9,129 nt of DNA from an uncultured Candidatus Melainabacteria bacterium. GTDB taxonomy: Bacteria; Cyanobacteriota; Vampirovibrionia; Gastranaerophilales; Gastranaerophilaceae. Positions 1 through 6,789 of the stretch are shown here, piece after piece (the first letter of the stretch is position 1; each line of letters begins with the position of its first letter). A model generated the notes under the pieces. The model saw only the letters and a program-made list of their open reading frames with translations. It made no database searches and was not told the origin of the DNA. The position numbers and the translations under genes were made by a program. Where the stretch lies: assembly GCA_934717895.1 (NCBI GenBank), contig CAKUZO010000070.1, positions 1-9,129 of the forward strand, read 5' to 3'.

Positions 1-1383
1 ATAATCAGTTAGTGCTGTTTTGTATATTTTATCTGTTCTCGGATTTTTTATGTCGATAGGCGTTATGTTTCCTGACTTGTCAACAAAACTTGCACTTTTA
101 AGTTCTCCGTCTTTTCCAATAGTGTATTGAAGCCCTGATACATGTACAATTCCCGGTTTGTTGTTTGTATTTATAAGAGATTTTGCGGAAACTTTTAATG
201 CATCTACAATTTCTTTTTCTGTGTAATTCGCAACAACCATTTTATTTTTGAAAGGCGAAATGTCTTCTAACCATCTTGTGTCTAATTTTCCTGCTTCAAA
301 AAAACCTCTTAGGGTTGCTGAGCCGAACATTGCAATATCGGTACCAAGTTCCTCTTTCATGCAATCGCAAAGAAAATTTCCATGGGGATTCGGTTCAATA
401 GAAGCATTTTGAGGTGGAGGTGGTGCTGAATTAATGACTCCGACAATCTTCGGTTTTCCGACAATAAATTCAAACAAATGTTTAACGACGGGATTTCGCT
501 TAAAGACACGTGTGCTTGTAACATTGTTTTGTACTTTTGTCAAAACTCCTTGATTGCTCCATTCGACGTTAAGCACACCAAAATAATTGCCGTCACGCCC
601 CGCTTGAGTTATAACAACAGGTTCGCCTGATTTTGAATTGAATAAGTTTACTCCCGGCTTGACATCTTGTACTAAATTGTGTGAATGCCCGCCAAGAATA
701 ATATCGACTCCGTCTGTGTTTTTTGCGATTTCTTGGTCGTAACCAAAGCCGACATGAGAAAGTAAAATAATTTTATTTACGCCCTGTTTTTTTAGATTAT
801 CGACTTCTGTCTGAATATCCTGAATTGTTGATTTAATGTTGTCAACTTTTAATTCTTCAAAGATTTTTCCATATTTAATTCTTGAAAACAAATCTACCGG
901 AGCAGCTCCTATAATTCCGTATTTGGTTCCGTTTATTTCTTGAATGTATGATTTTTGAATTTTATCATGTAGTGGGTTTTGCGGCTTTATATTAACATTA
1001 CAAGCAAGCATTTTGTATCCCATTTGTGGGATAAGTTCTGCCATGTGTTCCTGCATGTCGCATTCGTGATTTCCGACGGCAGACGCCATTATGCCCATAA
1101 TATTTTGAGCTTCAACCATAACTTTGTTAGCCGGAACCGGTTCTCCAAGTTGGATATCGCCAGAAGACAGCTTTAATTTGTCGGTCGGAGTTGAAGGTGT
1201 AAAACTATCAAAAGCATTTGATGCAGAAATGGTTCTTTCCATGTTAATGGATTTGCCATGAAAATCATTGATATAAAAGATGCTTGTCCTGTTATTAGGT
1301 TCTGTTTTTCCGACTGACGAGTTCTTTGAAGCCGTCTGTGAACCATAATTTATTTGAAATTTGTTAAATACTGGCATTATCAT
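1..1383 (-). CDS. 5'-nucleotidase / UshA-type metallophosphoesterase, 3' end outside window
   Basis: Partial gene: 461 codons are visible and the frame is open to the left edge. The product should hydrolyse nucleotides or similar phosphate esters with a two-metal centre. The N-terminal metallophosphatase domain (about residues 33-300) has the full ligand set: D40 and H42 in INDFHGK, D76 in SSGD, N105 with catalytic H106 and D109 in GNHECD, H210, and H233/H235 in GGHSH. After a proline-rich linker (PPPP), the C-terminal 5'-nucleotidase domain begins near residue 335 (NPHGNFLCDCMKEELG). The start is ATG at 1383 (MIMP) or 1377; an in-frame TAG sits just upstream and no strong Shine-Dalgarno is seen. 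UshA proteins are normally exported, but this N terminus has no hydrophobic segment, only a polar stretch with NYGS at residues 12-15. The family call is secure; the substrate is not known. Confidence 0.93.
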   Translation of the reverse strand, partial: MIMPVFNKFQINYGSQTASKNSSVGKTEPNNRTSIFYINDFHGKSINMERTISASNAFDSFTPSTPTDKLKLSSGDIQLGEPVPANKVMVEAQNIMGIMASAVGNHECDMQEHMAELIPQMGYKMLACNVNIKPQNPLHDKIQKSYIQEINGTKYGIIGAAPVDLFSRIKYGKIFEELKVDNIKSTIQDIQTEVDNLKKQGVNKIILLSHVGFGYDQEIAKNTDGVDIILGGHSHNLVQDVKPGVNLFNSKSGEPVVITQAGRDGNYFGVLNVEWSNQGVLTKVQNNVTSTRVFKRNPVVKHLFEFIVGKPKIVGVINSAPPPPQNASIEPNPHGNFLCDCMKEELGTDIAMFGSATLRGFFEAGKLDTRWLEDISPFKNKMVVANYTEKEIVDALKVSAKSLINTNNKPGIVHVSGLQYTIGKDGELKSASFVDKSGNITPIDIKNPRTDKIYKTALTDY

Positions 1384-1509
1384 CTAATCAAATCCCGAAT
1401 ATATTAAAGTCTCTAAAAAAAATTTTTGCTAGTTTGTAATAAAAGGTTTACAAAATTTATAATACAGGTAGTCATAATTAAAATAATTGGAAAATTTTCG
1501 CTTAAAAAA
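1384..1509. other. AT-rich gap with a 7-bp inverted repeat
   Basis: This gap separates the zinc-ribbon gene from the nucleotidase, both on the minus strand. It holds TTTGTAA (1433-1439) and TTACAAA (1448-1454) around an 8-base loop. On the minus strand a run of eight T follows about 11 bases later (1415-1422). This could be a weak or imperfect terminator for the zinc-ribbon gene. No convincing promoter for the nucleotidase was found, so readthrough from 1510-1815 is possible. Confidence 0.35.
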
Positions 1510-1815
1510 CTATTGTGGAATGTGTTTTTGCCAGTCAGCGTCAAGAGTTTTTATAAATCTGTGTGCTTCAATTACGTCGTCATAACTTATTGGTTCAGGC
1601 CCTTCTTGAACTTCTAGTGGTTCGTAATTTTTTACGTCAATATTATTTATGCCTAAAAAAGCGACTCCAAAATCTTTTCCGCAATGTTTGCAAGAAAGTC
1701 CGACTACCGTAAGTCCCTCTTCTTCTCGCTTGATTGTGATAGAGTCTTCGTCAAAGCCGTTTTTACAGTGTGAACAGCATAGGTTTGAGAATAATTTTTC
1801 GATTTTCTTTTTCAT
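1510..1815 (-). CDS. small zinc-ribbon protein, 101 aa, unknown function
   Basis: A 101-residue protein with two CxxC knuckles, CSHC at residues 14-17 (with an extra C13) and CKHC at 42-45. This spacing suits a zinc ribbon binding one Zn2+. The C-terminal half is acidic and hydrophilic (EPLEVQEGPEPISYDD) and there is no membrane segment, so a cytoplasmic protein is likely. The start is supported by AGAGAGG five bases before the ATG. A TATAAT-like box on the minus strand (1831-1836) lies a suitable distance upstream, but no matching -35 is visible. I recall similar small proteins in Gastranaerophilales but know no function. Zinc ribbons of this size often bind nucleic acid or mediate protein contacts, which is inference here. 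Confidence 0.8.
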   Translation of the reverse strand: MKKKIEKLFSNLCCSHCKNGFDEDSITIKREEEGLTVVGLSCKHCGKDFGVAFLGINNIDVKNYEPLEVQEGPEPISYDDVIEAHRFIKTLDADWQKHIPQ

Positions 1816-1883
1816 AAGTCCTCTCTTTATATTATATAATAAAATTTTTTATTAAAAAATGTTAATTTTACCTCAATCATGGG

Positions 1884-1889
1884 TATAAT
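1884..1889 (+). promoter_or_regulatory. -10 box of the microprotein promoter
   Basis: A perfect TATAAT lies 64 bases before the microprotein start. The expected transcription start is near 1896-1897. The -35 is weak (TTAATT at 1862-1867, 16-bp spacer). Confidence 0.55.
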
Positions 1890-1896
1890 ATAAGTG

Positions 1897-1928
1897 TAGC
1901 GAATTATATATGTCGTTTCATTTCGCTA
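1897..1928 (+). promoter_or_regulatory. 5'-end hairpin in the microprotein leader
   Basis: TAGCGAA (1897-1903) pairs with TTCGCTA (1922-1928) across an 18-base loop. The stem begins almost at the predicted transcription start, so the mRNA would carry a paired 5' end, a layout known to protect transcripts from 5'-end-dependent decay. It ends 12 bases before the Shine-Dalgarno. Confidence 0.45.
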
Positions 1929-1952
1929 GAGCTAACAGATAGGAGTGTTATC

Positions 1953-2048
1953 ATGGAAGCTATTAATTTAATTCTATTCGGATTTATCGTTTACACTGCA
2001 TTAATTGTAGTACCAAGCATCTGGGAAGAATTAACAACAGAAAGCTAA
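1953..2048 (+). CDS. 31-aa single-span membrane microprotein
   Basis: A short reading frame encodes 31 residues starting MEAINLILFG and ending IWEELTTES before TAA. Residues about 5-22 form one hydrophobic transmembrane helix; the tail is acidic with one Trp. Support for translation is strong for such a small gene: AGGAG at 1941-1945 with a 7-base spacer, an upstream TATAAT at 1884-1889, and a 5'-leader hairpin. It is not co-directional with either neighbour, so it appears to be its own transcription unit, possibly continuing into the structured region that follows. I do not recognise the family. Small accessory subunits of membrane complexes and type I toxins both have this shape, and nothing in the sequence decides between them. 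Confidence 0.68.
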   Translation: MEAINLILFGFIVYTALIVVPSIWEELTTES

Positions 2049-2373
2049 ATCCTTTCAAAATCTTAGACGTAATTGTTTGGTGAGAGTTCCTTTTTTCGAA
2101 AAGAAAATCGGCGTGTGTGATGGTTTGAGTTTTTAAAAGTGTAAGATGTACGTTAATTAGTTTAACGTCTGGTTTTGCATGCTGATTTTCTTGGAGAAAA
2201 ATAGCCTAAGTGACAGGTGCTACGCACGAAGTCCTCTGTAACAAAGCAGCTAAGAAGCTAGGAAGCGAAGCAGTTAAGTTTTTGGAAGTTGACAAGACGC
2301 TAAGACGATAAGTTCGTAACAAAATAATTACGAAGTCGTCATTCTGAAAGCTTAGAAAATTACTTGTTAAAAA
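2049..2373 (+). ncRNA. structured gene-free region, candidate RNA or long 3' UTR
   Basis: About 325 bases without a credible gene. The main element is a 15-bp stem: AAGAAAATCGGCGTG (2101-2115) with CATGCTGATTTTCTT (2178-2192). Its only non-Watson-Crick pairs are two G-U pairs when read on the plus strand; on the minus strand they would be A-C mismatches, which favours plus-strand transcription. Inside it is a 7-bp hairpin (2150-2156 with 2162-2168). Downstream are GTGC-TAC-GCAC (2217-2227), a direct repeat AAGCAG[C/T]TAAG (2244-2254 and 2268-2278) and a two-part hairpin at 2304-2340. No match to tRNA, tmRNA, RNase P, SRP RNA or a recognised 6S RNA was evident. It could be a 3' extension of the microprotein transcript or an independent RNA; no separate promoter was found. 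Confidence 0.45.
2304..2340. repeat. two-part hairpin near the trmFO 3' end
   Basis: GACGA (2304-2308) pairs with TCGTC (2336-2340), and inside it TTCGTAA (2313-2319) pairs with TTACGAA (2328-2334), with an 8-base loop and an asymmetric internal loop (TAAG versus G). It lies 33 bases beyond the trmFO stop and has no T-run on either strand, so it is not a typical intrinsic terminator. Confidence 0.5.
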
Positions 2374-3681
2374 TTATGCCAAAATCCCTTCAATCGTTTC
2401 AATTGAGCGTTTTGCCATCAATTCTGCTTTGAGCTTTTTGTTTTTGCGTTCTTTTTTCGGAAGTTCTATCGGTTCTACAATTCCCCAATTTGAATTTATC
2501 GGTTGGAATTTTTCATGGTTTTCATCGCTTATGTATTGTGTAAGTGCGCCGAGAACTGTTTCTTTTGGCAAAGTTAATAGTTTTTCATTGTTTAATGATT
2601 TTGCCATGTTTATTCCTGCTAGCATGCCTGTTGCGATTGATTCTGTGTAACCTTCCGTACCTGTAAGCTGTCCGGCAAAGAACAAATCTGCTCTTTCACG
2701 AGCTTGTAAGGTTGGATTAAGAACTTTTGGGGAATTGATAAATGTGTTTCTGTGCATAACGCCGTATCTGATAATGTTTACGTTTTCAAGTCCCGGAATT
2801 GATTGCAATAACTCTTTTTGAGCTCCCCATTTTAGGTTGGTTTGAAAACCTACGAGGTTGTAAAGAGTCTTAGCAGAATTGTCTTGGCGCAATTGAACTA
2901 CTGCGTAATTCTTTTCTCCCGTGCGTTTGTCGATTAGTCCAACCGGTTTCATTGGCCCAAATCGGAGAGTGTCTACTCCGCGAGATGCCAAAACTTCAAT
3001 TGGCAAGCAGCTTTCGAAAAATTTTGCGTTCTTTTCAAACTCTTTTAGCTCGATTTTTGGCGCATTAATCAGGATATTGTAGAAGTTTGCGTACTCTTCT
3101 TTGTTCATTGGGCAGTTAATGTAAGAAGCTTCTCCCTTGTCATAACGGCTTGCATAAAAAGCTTTATCAAAATTTATACTGTCTTTTTCAACAATTGGCG
3201 CAATTGCATCAAAAAAGTGTAAGTGTTCGCTTTTTGTGAATTCTTTAATAGAATTTGCAAGACTTTCTGATGTCAAAGGCCCTGATGCTACAATTGTGTA
3301 ACCATCTGGAATTTCTGTAATTTCTTCTTTTATTACATTGATATTTGCATCGTTATTAATTCTATCTGTTACAGTTTGTGAAAACAGCTCTCTGTCGATT
3401 GCTAAGGCGCTTCCAGCCGGCACAGCATATTCTCTGGCTATCTTAATCAGTTCTCCGCCTAAAAGTTCCATTTCTTTCTTTAAAAGTCCTGATGCGTTAG
3501 AACAATCTGCGGCTCCTAAACTGTTAGAACAGACAAATTCTGCAAACTTTTCTGTTTTGTGAGCACCGGTTGTTTTTTGGGGGCGCATTTCATATAAATT
3601 TACTTTAATTCCTCTTTTAGAAAGCTGTAAAGCAGCTTCTGAGCCTGCTAATCCGGCTCCGATTACGTTTACTGTGTTCAT
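2374..3681 (-). CDS. trmFO: TrmFO, folate-dependent tRNA uracil-54 C5-methyltransferase
   Basis: A 435-residue flavoprotein that makes 5-methyluridine at position 54 of tRNA, using methylene-tetrahydrofolate as carbon donor and FADH2 as reductant; it acts in the cytoplasm. The FAD-binding GAGLAGSEAA is at residues 8-17. Both expected active-site cysteines are present: C51 in FVCSNSLGA and C226 in FFESCLPIEV. The family signatures FGPMKPVGL, GFQTNLKWG, MHRNTFINSP and GQLTGTEGY follow in order. Length matches the family (about 430-450), so the gene is complete. The ATG at 3681 begins directly with the Rossmann strand (NTVNVIGAG), but no good Shine-Dalgarno precedes it; a promoter-like pair close upstream suggests a leaderless transcript. 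It is divergent from the 655-residue gene and is not in an obvious operon. Confidence 0.97.
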   Translation of the reverse strand: MNTVNVIGAGLAGSEAALQLSKRGIKVNLYEMRPQKTTGAHKTEKFAEFVCSNSLGAADCSNASGLLKKEMELLGGELIKIAREYAVPAGSALAIDRELFSQTVTDRINNDANINVIKEEITEIPDGYTIVASGPLTSESLANSIKEFTKSEHLHFFDAIAPIVEKDSINFDKAFYASRYDKGEASYINCPMNKEEYANFYNILINAPKIELKEFEKNAKFFESCLPIEVLASRGVDTLRFGPMKPVGLIDKRTGEKNYAVVQLRQDNSAKTLYNLVGFQTNLKWGAQKELLQSIPGLENVNIIRYGVMHRNTFINSPKVLNPTLQARERADLFFAGQLTGTEGYTESIATGMLAGINMAKSLNNEKLLTLPKETVLGALTQYISDENHEKFQPINSNWGIVEPIELPKKERKNKKLKAELMAKRSIETIEGILA

Positions 3682-3687
3682 ATTACT

Positions 3688-3716
3688 AGCTTAACCCAGA
3701 TAAAAAGTCTAGTCAA
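3688..3716 (-). promoter_or_regulatory. possible trmFO promoter
   Basis: On the minus strand, TTGACT (3711-3716) and TAAGCT (3688-3693) are separated by 17 bp. The -35 is near consensus and the -10 is weak. A start of transcription would fall at or next to the ATG at 3681. Confidence 0.35.
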
Positions 3717-3779
3717 TTTATTGTGAACGAAGGAGTATTAAGTTTTATTAAAATAATTGTTATATTTGTAGTAAATAAC

Positions 3780-3808
3780 TTGCAAAAAACTTAAATATTA
3801 AGTATAAT
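3780..3808 (+). promoter_or_regulatory. sigma-70-type promoter of the 655-aa gene
   Basis: TTGCAA (3780-3785) and a perfect TATAAT (3803-3808) are separated by 17 bp, giving a start near 3815 and a leader of roughly 114 bases. The spacer contains the inverted repeat CTTAA-ATA-TTAAG (3790-3802), and TTAAGT/ACTTAA arms flank the -10; these could be an operator or just AT-rich sequence. Confidence 0.6.
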
Positions 3809-3928
3809 AAATACACTTAATACATTTATGCCTTAATTTTTCTTAAAATTTCTTCGAAAAATAGCAATAAGTGTAATTTATAAGTTTTATAAATATGTGT
3901 GTAGTCATGGAAATTTTAAAGTAGGGAC

Positions 3929-5896
3929 ATGTCAGTAAAAGCAATAAATTCAGCAATTAGTGCTCCTAAGCACAATAAACTTAATGAAAATAATAAACAT
4001 CAGCAATCGTTCACAGGTAGTTTTAATCCGATAGTGACTATTATGGACGGGATTGAAAAAGGTGGCTTTGCTGCGTCTTTTATTGCACAAGACGGCATCG
4101 GCATGGTTGCACCGAGAATTGGTGAAGGCTTAAACCGTAACAGAAAAGTTGATGAAAATGGTAAAAAAACAGGACCTTTGAACTGGGAATTCGCACGAAG
4201 AGAAGGTATTCGAGAAATTCTTAGTGGCCCGAGTGCGTTTTTAATTCCTCTTGGAATTTTGACAGTTTTGAAAAAGACTTCCGGAACTGCAAATAATGTT
4301 CATGTTAATCACATAAATGTTTTGGGGCAAAATTTTGCAGAATATGCAAGTGCTCACCCTGAGCAGATGGCAGATGCAACGGCTTTCAAAAAAGGTTATT
4401 ATGCTCAAATCTTTGAAAATGCTCTTCATCATTCAACAGATAAGGGTTTGAAGGAAGATGAATTAAAGCAAACTGCACAGTCGTTTGCTGATAGACTTGT
4501 AGAGGCGGAAAGCAAACGAGCTGGTAAGGATAAAAAAGGCGCAAATAAATTGATTGGTGATATTGTGGAAGATTACATGAAACTTCGTAAGCAGTATGCG
4601 TCGCCGTCAGCTAATGAATTTGGTGCCATTATTGATATCCCGGGAAAAGATAAAAAACTTGGAACAAACATCAGAACTCTTATTCAGAGTTTAACAGATT
4701 ATTCCGGTGATGCTCTTCAAAAAGTTAATAAAAAACTTGCCAAAGATTCAAGTGCAAATATAAAAACAGTTGTTGAGAATTTTAACCTTCACAGAGCAGG
4801 AACTCGTGTCCTTGCAAATTTAGGCATGTGGTCTGCCGTTGTCGGGTTTTATACTTTGATTCCTAAGCTATATAATATGGGGCTAAAACAAGATCCGGGA
4901 CTTAAAGGGCTTGTTGAGGAAGAAGAAGTTTCATCTGTTGCTAAGCAAATAGAAAACAACGAGAAAAGTAAAGACAACAAAGATATATCCTTCGGAAGTG
5001 CAGGTGGAACAATTTCTAAAATTGGTGATACTGCAATAAAAGAAGGTGGTATTGGGAAGTTGTTGAAAAAATTTGAATTTAACGGAGCTTCAATGTCAGT
5101 TCCTGCTATGTTGACTTTGTTATTTGGCTTCTGTTTCCCTCCAAGATATATCAATGCGAAAAGTGATGAAGAAAGAAAAGAAATCGGTGTTCGTGACATT
5201 ACGAGTTTTACTGCGATTTTGTTCGGTGCAAAAGCGTTGTCAAGAGGTTTTTCTGATGCTTTTGCCAAAATGTCAGGTTTAGCATTGAATATTAAACCGG
5301 AAGATCATAACAAGAGCATATTGCACAAGGCTAAAAATTACGTAACAGCAGGTGCCGGAATTGATGTATTGTCAAGTGAACAAATTGTTTCAAAATACAG
5401 CAATATTCAAGACTATAAAGACGGAATTAACGGTTTCTTCACATTCTTGGAAGAAAACGGTGGTAATCCGAAAAAAGTTTTGAGTATGGATAAGGATGTA
5501 AAAGCACAAGCTGAAGAAATTATGAAAAAATTCGGTGACAACAAGTCCTTGAAAGAAGCTACATTGGAAGAACTTCATGAAGCTTTCAAAAAGGCAAAAG
5601 GTTCTGAAATGTTAAATAAAATTTACACTGCTTTTGCAACTAAGGATAACAAATTCATAAACAGGGCAAAAACATTGAATAGTGCATTTGGTTTTGCATC
5701 TACATTGGTACTTGTTCCTGCATTTATGATGTGGCTTGCTCGTTATTGTGAAAACATGACGAAAAAAGCTATTGCGCAAAAGAAAAATGCTGCTCAGTCA
5801 AAAGTTAATGTTGCTCAAAATCAACAACAACAGCAACAAGTTAAACCGGTTATTGCTTCAAATGCGCCAACAATGGTTGGATTTTTGAATAAGTAA
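3929..5896 (+). CDS. large multi-span membrane protein, 655 aa, two related halves, unknown function
   Basis: I do not recognise a characterised family, though the style (QQSFTGSFNPIVTIMDG near the N terminus) fits proteins I remember from Gastranaerophilales. Hydrophobic segments lie near residues 99-114, 293-313, 389-404, 424-437 and 584-605; the rest is charged and helical. The halves look alike. Each has an F-(T)-GS motif (28-31; 355-357), then a PR followed by a basic stretch and REGIREI (91-97) or KEIGVRDI (417-424), and ends in an aromatic helix after HRAGTRVLANLG (288-299) or NRAKTLNSAFG (578-588). Residues 628-640 are Gln-rich. No signal peptide is evident. The ATG at 3929 has AGGGA only one base away, a poor Shine-Dalgarno, but no better in-frame start was seen. 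It has its own promoter and terminator. Membrane location is inferred from hydrophobicity only. Confidence 0.88.
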   Translation: MSVKAINSAISAPKHNKLNENNKHQQSFTGSFNPIVTIMDGIEKGGFAASFIAQDGIGMVAPRIGEGLNRNRKVDENGKKTGPLNWEFARREGIREILSGPSAFLIPLGILTVLKKTSGTANNVHVNHINVLGQNFAEYASAHPEQMADATAFKKGYYAQIFENALHHSTDKGLKEDELKQTAQSFADRLVEAESKRAGKDKKGANKLIGDIVEDYMKLRKQYASPSANEFGAIIDIPGKDKKLGTNIRTLIQSLTDYSGDALQKVNKKLAKDSSANIKTVVENFNLHRAGTRVLANLGMWSAVVGFYTLIPKLYNMGLKQDPGLKGLVEEEEVSSVAKQIENNEKSKDNKDISFGSAGGTISKIGDTAIKEGGIGKLLKKFEFNGASMSVPAMLTLLFGFCFPPRYINAKSDEERKEIGVRDITSFTAILFGAKALSRGFSDAFAKMSGLALNIKPEDHNKSILHKAKNYVTAGAGIDVLSSEQIVSKYSNIQDYKDGINGFFTFLEENGGNPKKVLSMDKDVKAQAEEIMKKFGDNKSLKEATLEELHEAFKKAKGSEMLNKIYTAFATKDNKFINRAKTLNSAFGFASTLVLVPAFMMWLARYCENMTKKAIAQKKNAAQSKVNVAQNQQQQQQVKPVIASNAPTMVGFLNK

Positions 5897-5919
5897 AAGT
5901 TTTTTATAGATAAATGATT

Positions 5920-5953
5920 AAAAATCGTGTTTTTACGGACACGATTTTTTTTT
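5920..5953 (+). terminator. intrinsic terminator, probably bidirectional
   Basis: AAAAATCGTGT (5920-5930) pairs with ACACGATTTTT (5939-5949) around an 8-base loop and is followed by further T to 5953. It ends the 655-aa gene. The A-run on the left gives a T-run on the opposite strand, so it can also stop minus-strand transcription from the MlaE gene. Confidence 0.85.
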
Positions 5954-5970
5954 GTTAATTAATAGCAAAA

Positions 5971-6699
5971 TTAAATTATATAAAATACAAGATTTATTAA
6001 AAAATCTGCAACAAGCATATAGATTGTAGATAGTATTGCTGCTTTTGTTGTTGAGGTTCCGACTTCTTTGGCGCCACCTTTGGTTTCATAACCTTGTGTT
6101 GCACAAACAAGTGAGATTAGCCCACCAAAAATTGTAGCCTTAAATAAACTGATATAGATATCTCTAGTTGAAATCCAAAGCCAAGCAGAAGTCATATACC
6201 TTGCGGGGTGCAAGTCGATTGTTGCATGTGAAACGAGCATTCCGCCAGCAATACCAACAAATTCTGCAAGAAGTACGACCATTGGAACAGTTATAATTCC
6301 GGCAAGAATTCTTGGGGTAAAGTAATATCCGACAGGGTCGACTTTTAGGGTTTTAATTGCGTCAACTTGATTTGTAACTTGCATGTTCGCAATTTCCGCA
6401 GAGATTGCAGTCCCTGCACGAGCACCGATTGCAAGAGCAACAAATCCTGGTGCAATTTCTCTAATCATAACAACCGCAATTGTTCCACCGATATAGGCTT
6501 CGGCACCACTCATCAAAAATTGTTTTGAAACTTGAATTGCAATAACGGCAGCAGCAATGAATGCAATTATAAGAGAGATCGGTATGGAGTCATAGCTGAT
6601 AGTGGCAGCTTGTGCTAAAACCTCAGAAAATCGAACCTGAAACAGATATTTAACACTTTTTATAAAATTTTGAACGCATAAACCTAGAAATTCAAGCAC
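5971..6699 (-). CDS. mlaE: MlaE-type ABC lipid-transport permease
   Basis: A 242-residue inner-membrane permease of the MlaE family, which with an MlaF-type ATPase and an MCE-domain protein (MlaD) moves phospholipid between membranes. The family core GARAGTAISAEIANMQVTNQ (92-111) is followed by VDAIKTLKVDPVGYYFTPR, and the helices fit: about 40-58, 72-92, 132-156, 185-203 and 219-241, with an amphipathic N terminus. Length is slightly under the usual 255-265, all at the N terminus. The start is GTG at 6699, fixed by a perfect AGGAGG five bases upstream (6705-6710). No MlaF or MlaD gene lies beside it: downstream is a convergent gene and upstream a divergent regulator. The partners must be elsewhere, as in other genomes where mlaE is solitary. 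Confidence 0.93.
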   Translation of the reverse strand: MLEFLGLCVQNFIKSVKYLFQVRFSEVLAQAATISYDSIPISLIIAFIAAAVIAIQVSKQFLMSGAEAYIGGTIAVVMIREIAPGFVALAIGARAGTAISAEIANMQVTNQVDAIKTLKVDPVGYYFTPRILAGIITVPMVVLLAEFVGIAGGMLVSHATIDLHPARYMTSAWLWISTRDIYISLFKATIFGGLISLVCATQGYETKGGAKEVGTSTTKAAILSTIYMLVADFLINLVFYII

Positions 6700-6704
6700 G
6701 ATAT

Positions 6705-6727
6705 CCTCCTTAGTGCTGATTATAACA
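6705..6727 (-). promoter_or_regulatory. extended -10 promoter and Shine-Dalgarno of mlaE
   Basis: On the minus strand TGTTATAAT (6719-6727) is a full extended -10; the -35 region is only T-rich (about 6742-6747). The predicted start near 6712 leaves a leader of about a dozen bases that is almost entirely the AGGAGG site at 6705-6710. This promoter is back to back with that of the marR-type gene. Confidence 0.6.
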
Positions 6728-6753
6728 TGAAAAATAAAATAAGAAAAAACCTC

Positions 6754-6781
6754 TTGACAAAGTTAGATGTCTAACTATAAT
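6754..6781 (+). promoter_or_regulatory. consensus promoter of the MarR-type gene
   Basis: Perfect TTGACA (6754-6759) and perfect TATAAT (6776-6781) with a 16-bp spacer. A second overlapping TATAAT is at 6781-6786. Transcription should begin near 6788, almost at the ATG (6790). Confidence 0.85.
6762..6775. promoter_or_regulatory. MarR operator, copy 1
   Basis: GTTAGATGTCTAAC, arms GTTAGA/TCTAAC around TG, fills the spacer between the -35 and -10 boxes. A bound dimer would block RNA polymerase. The identical 14-mer recurs at 7219-7232. Confidence 0.8.
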
Positions 6782-6789
6782 ATAATTAT

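Noticed and set aside
1953..2048. Resemblance of the microprotein to photosystem II PsbM (ME at the start, TAL and VP in the helix)
   Set aside because: The match is a few residues in a hydrophobic helix, and the rest of the window fits a non-photosynthetic organism.
2081..2100. T6 run at 2091-2096 as a terminator for the microprotein
   Set aside because: No stable stem precedes it; the bases before it do not pair.
2049..2373. Known RNA classes (6S, SRP, tmRNA, RNase P)
   Set aside because: The conserved core words of SRP, tmRNA and RNase P are absent, and the fold lacks a clear 6S-type central bubble with matched closing stem; left as an unclassified candidate.
4849..5268. 139-residue minus-strand reading frame inside the 655-aa gene
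   Set aside because: It mirrors the codon pattern of the real gene on the other strand, Ser/Pro/Leu-rich, with no promoter or family motif.
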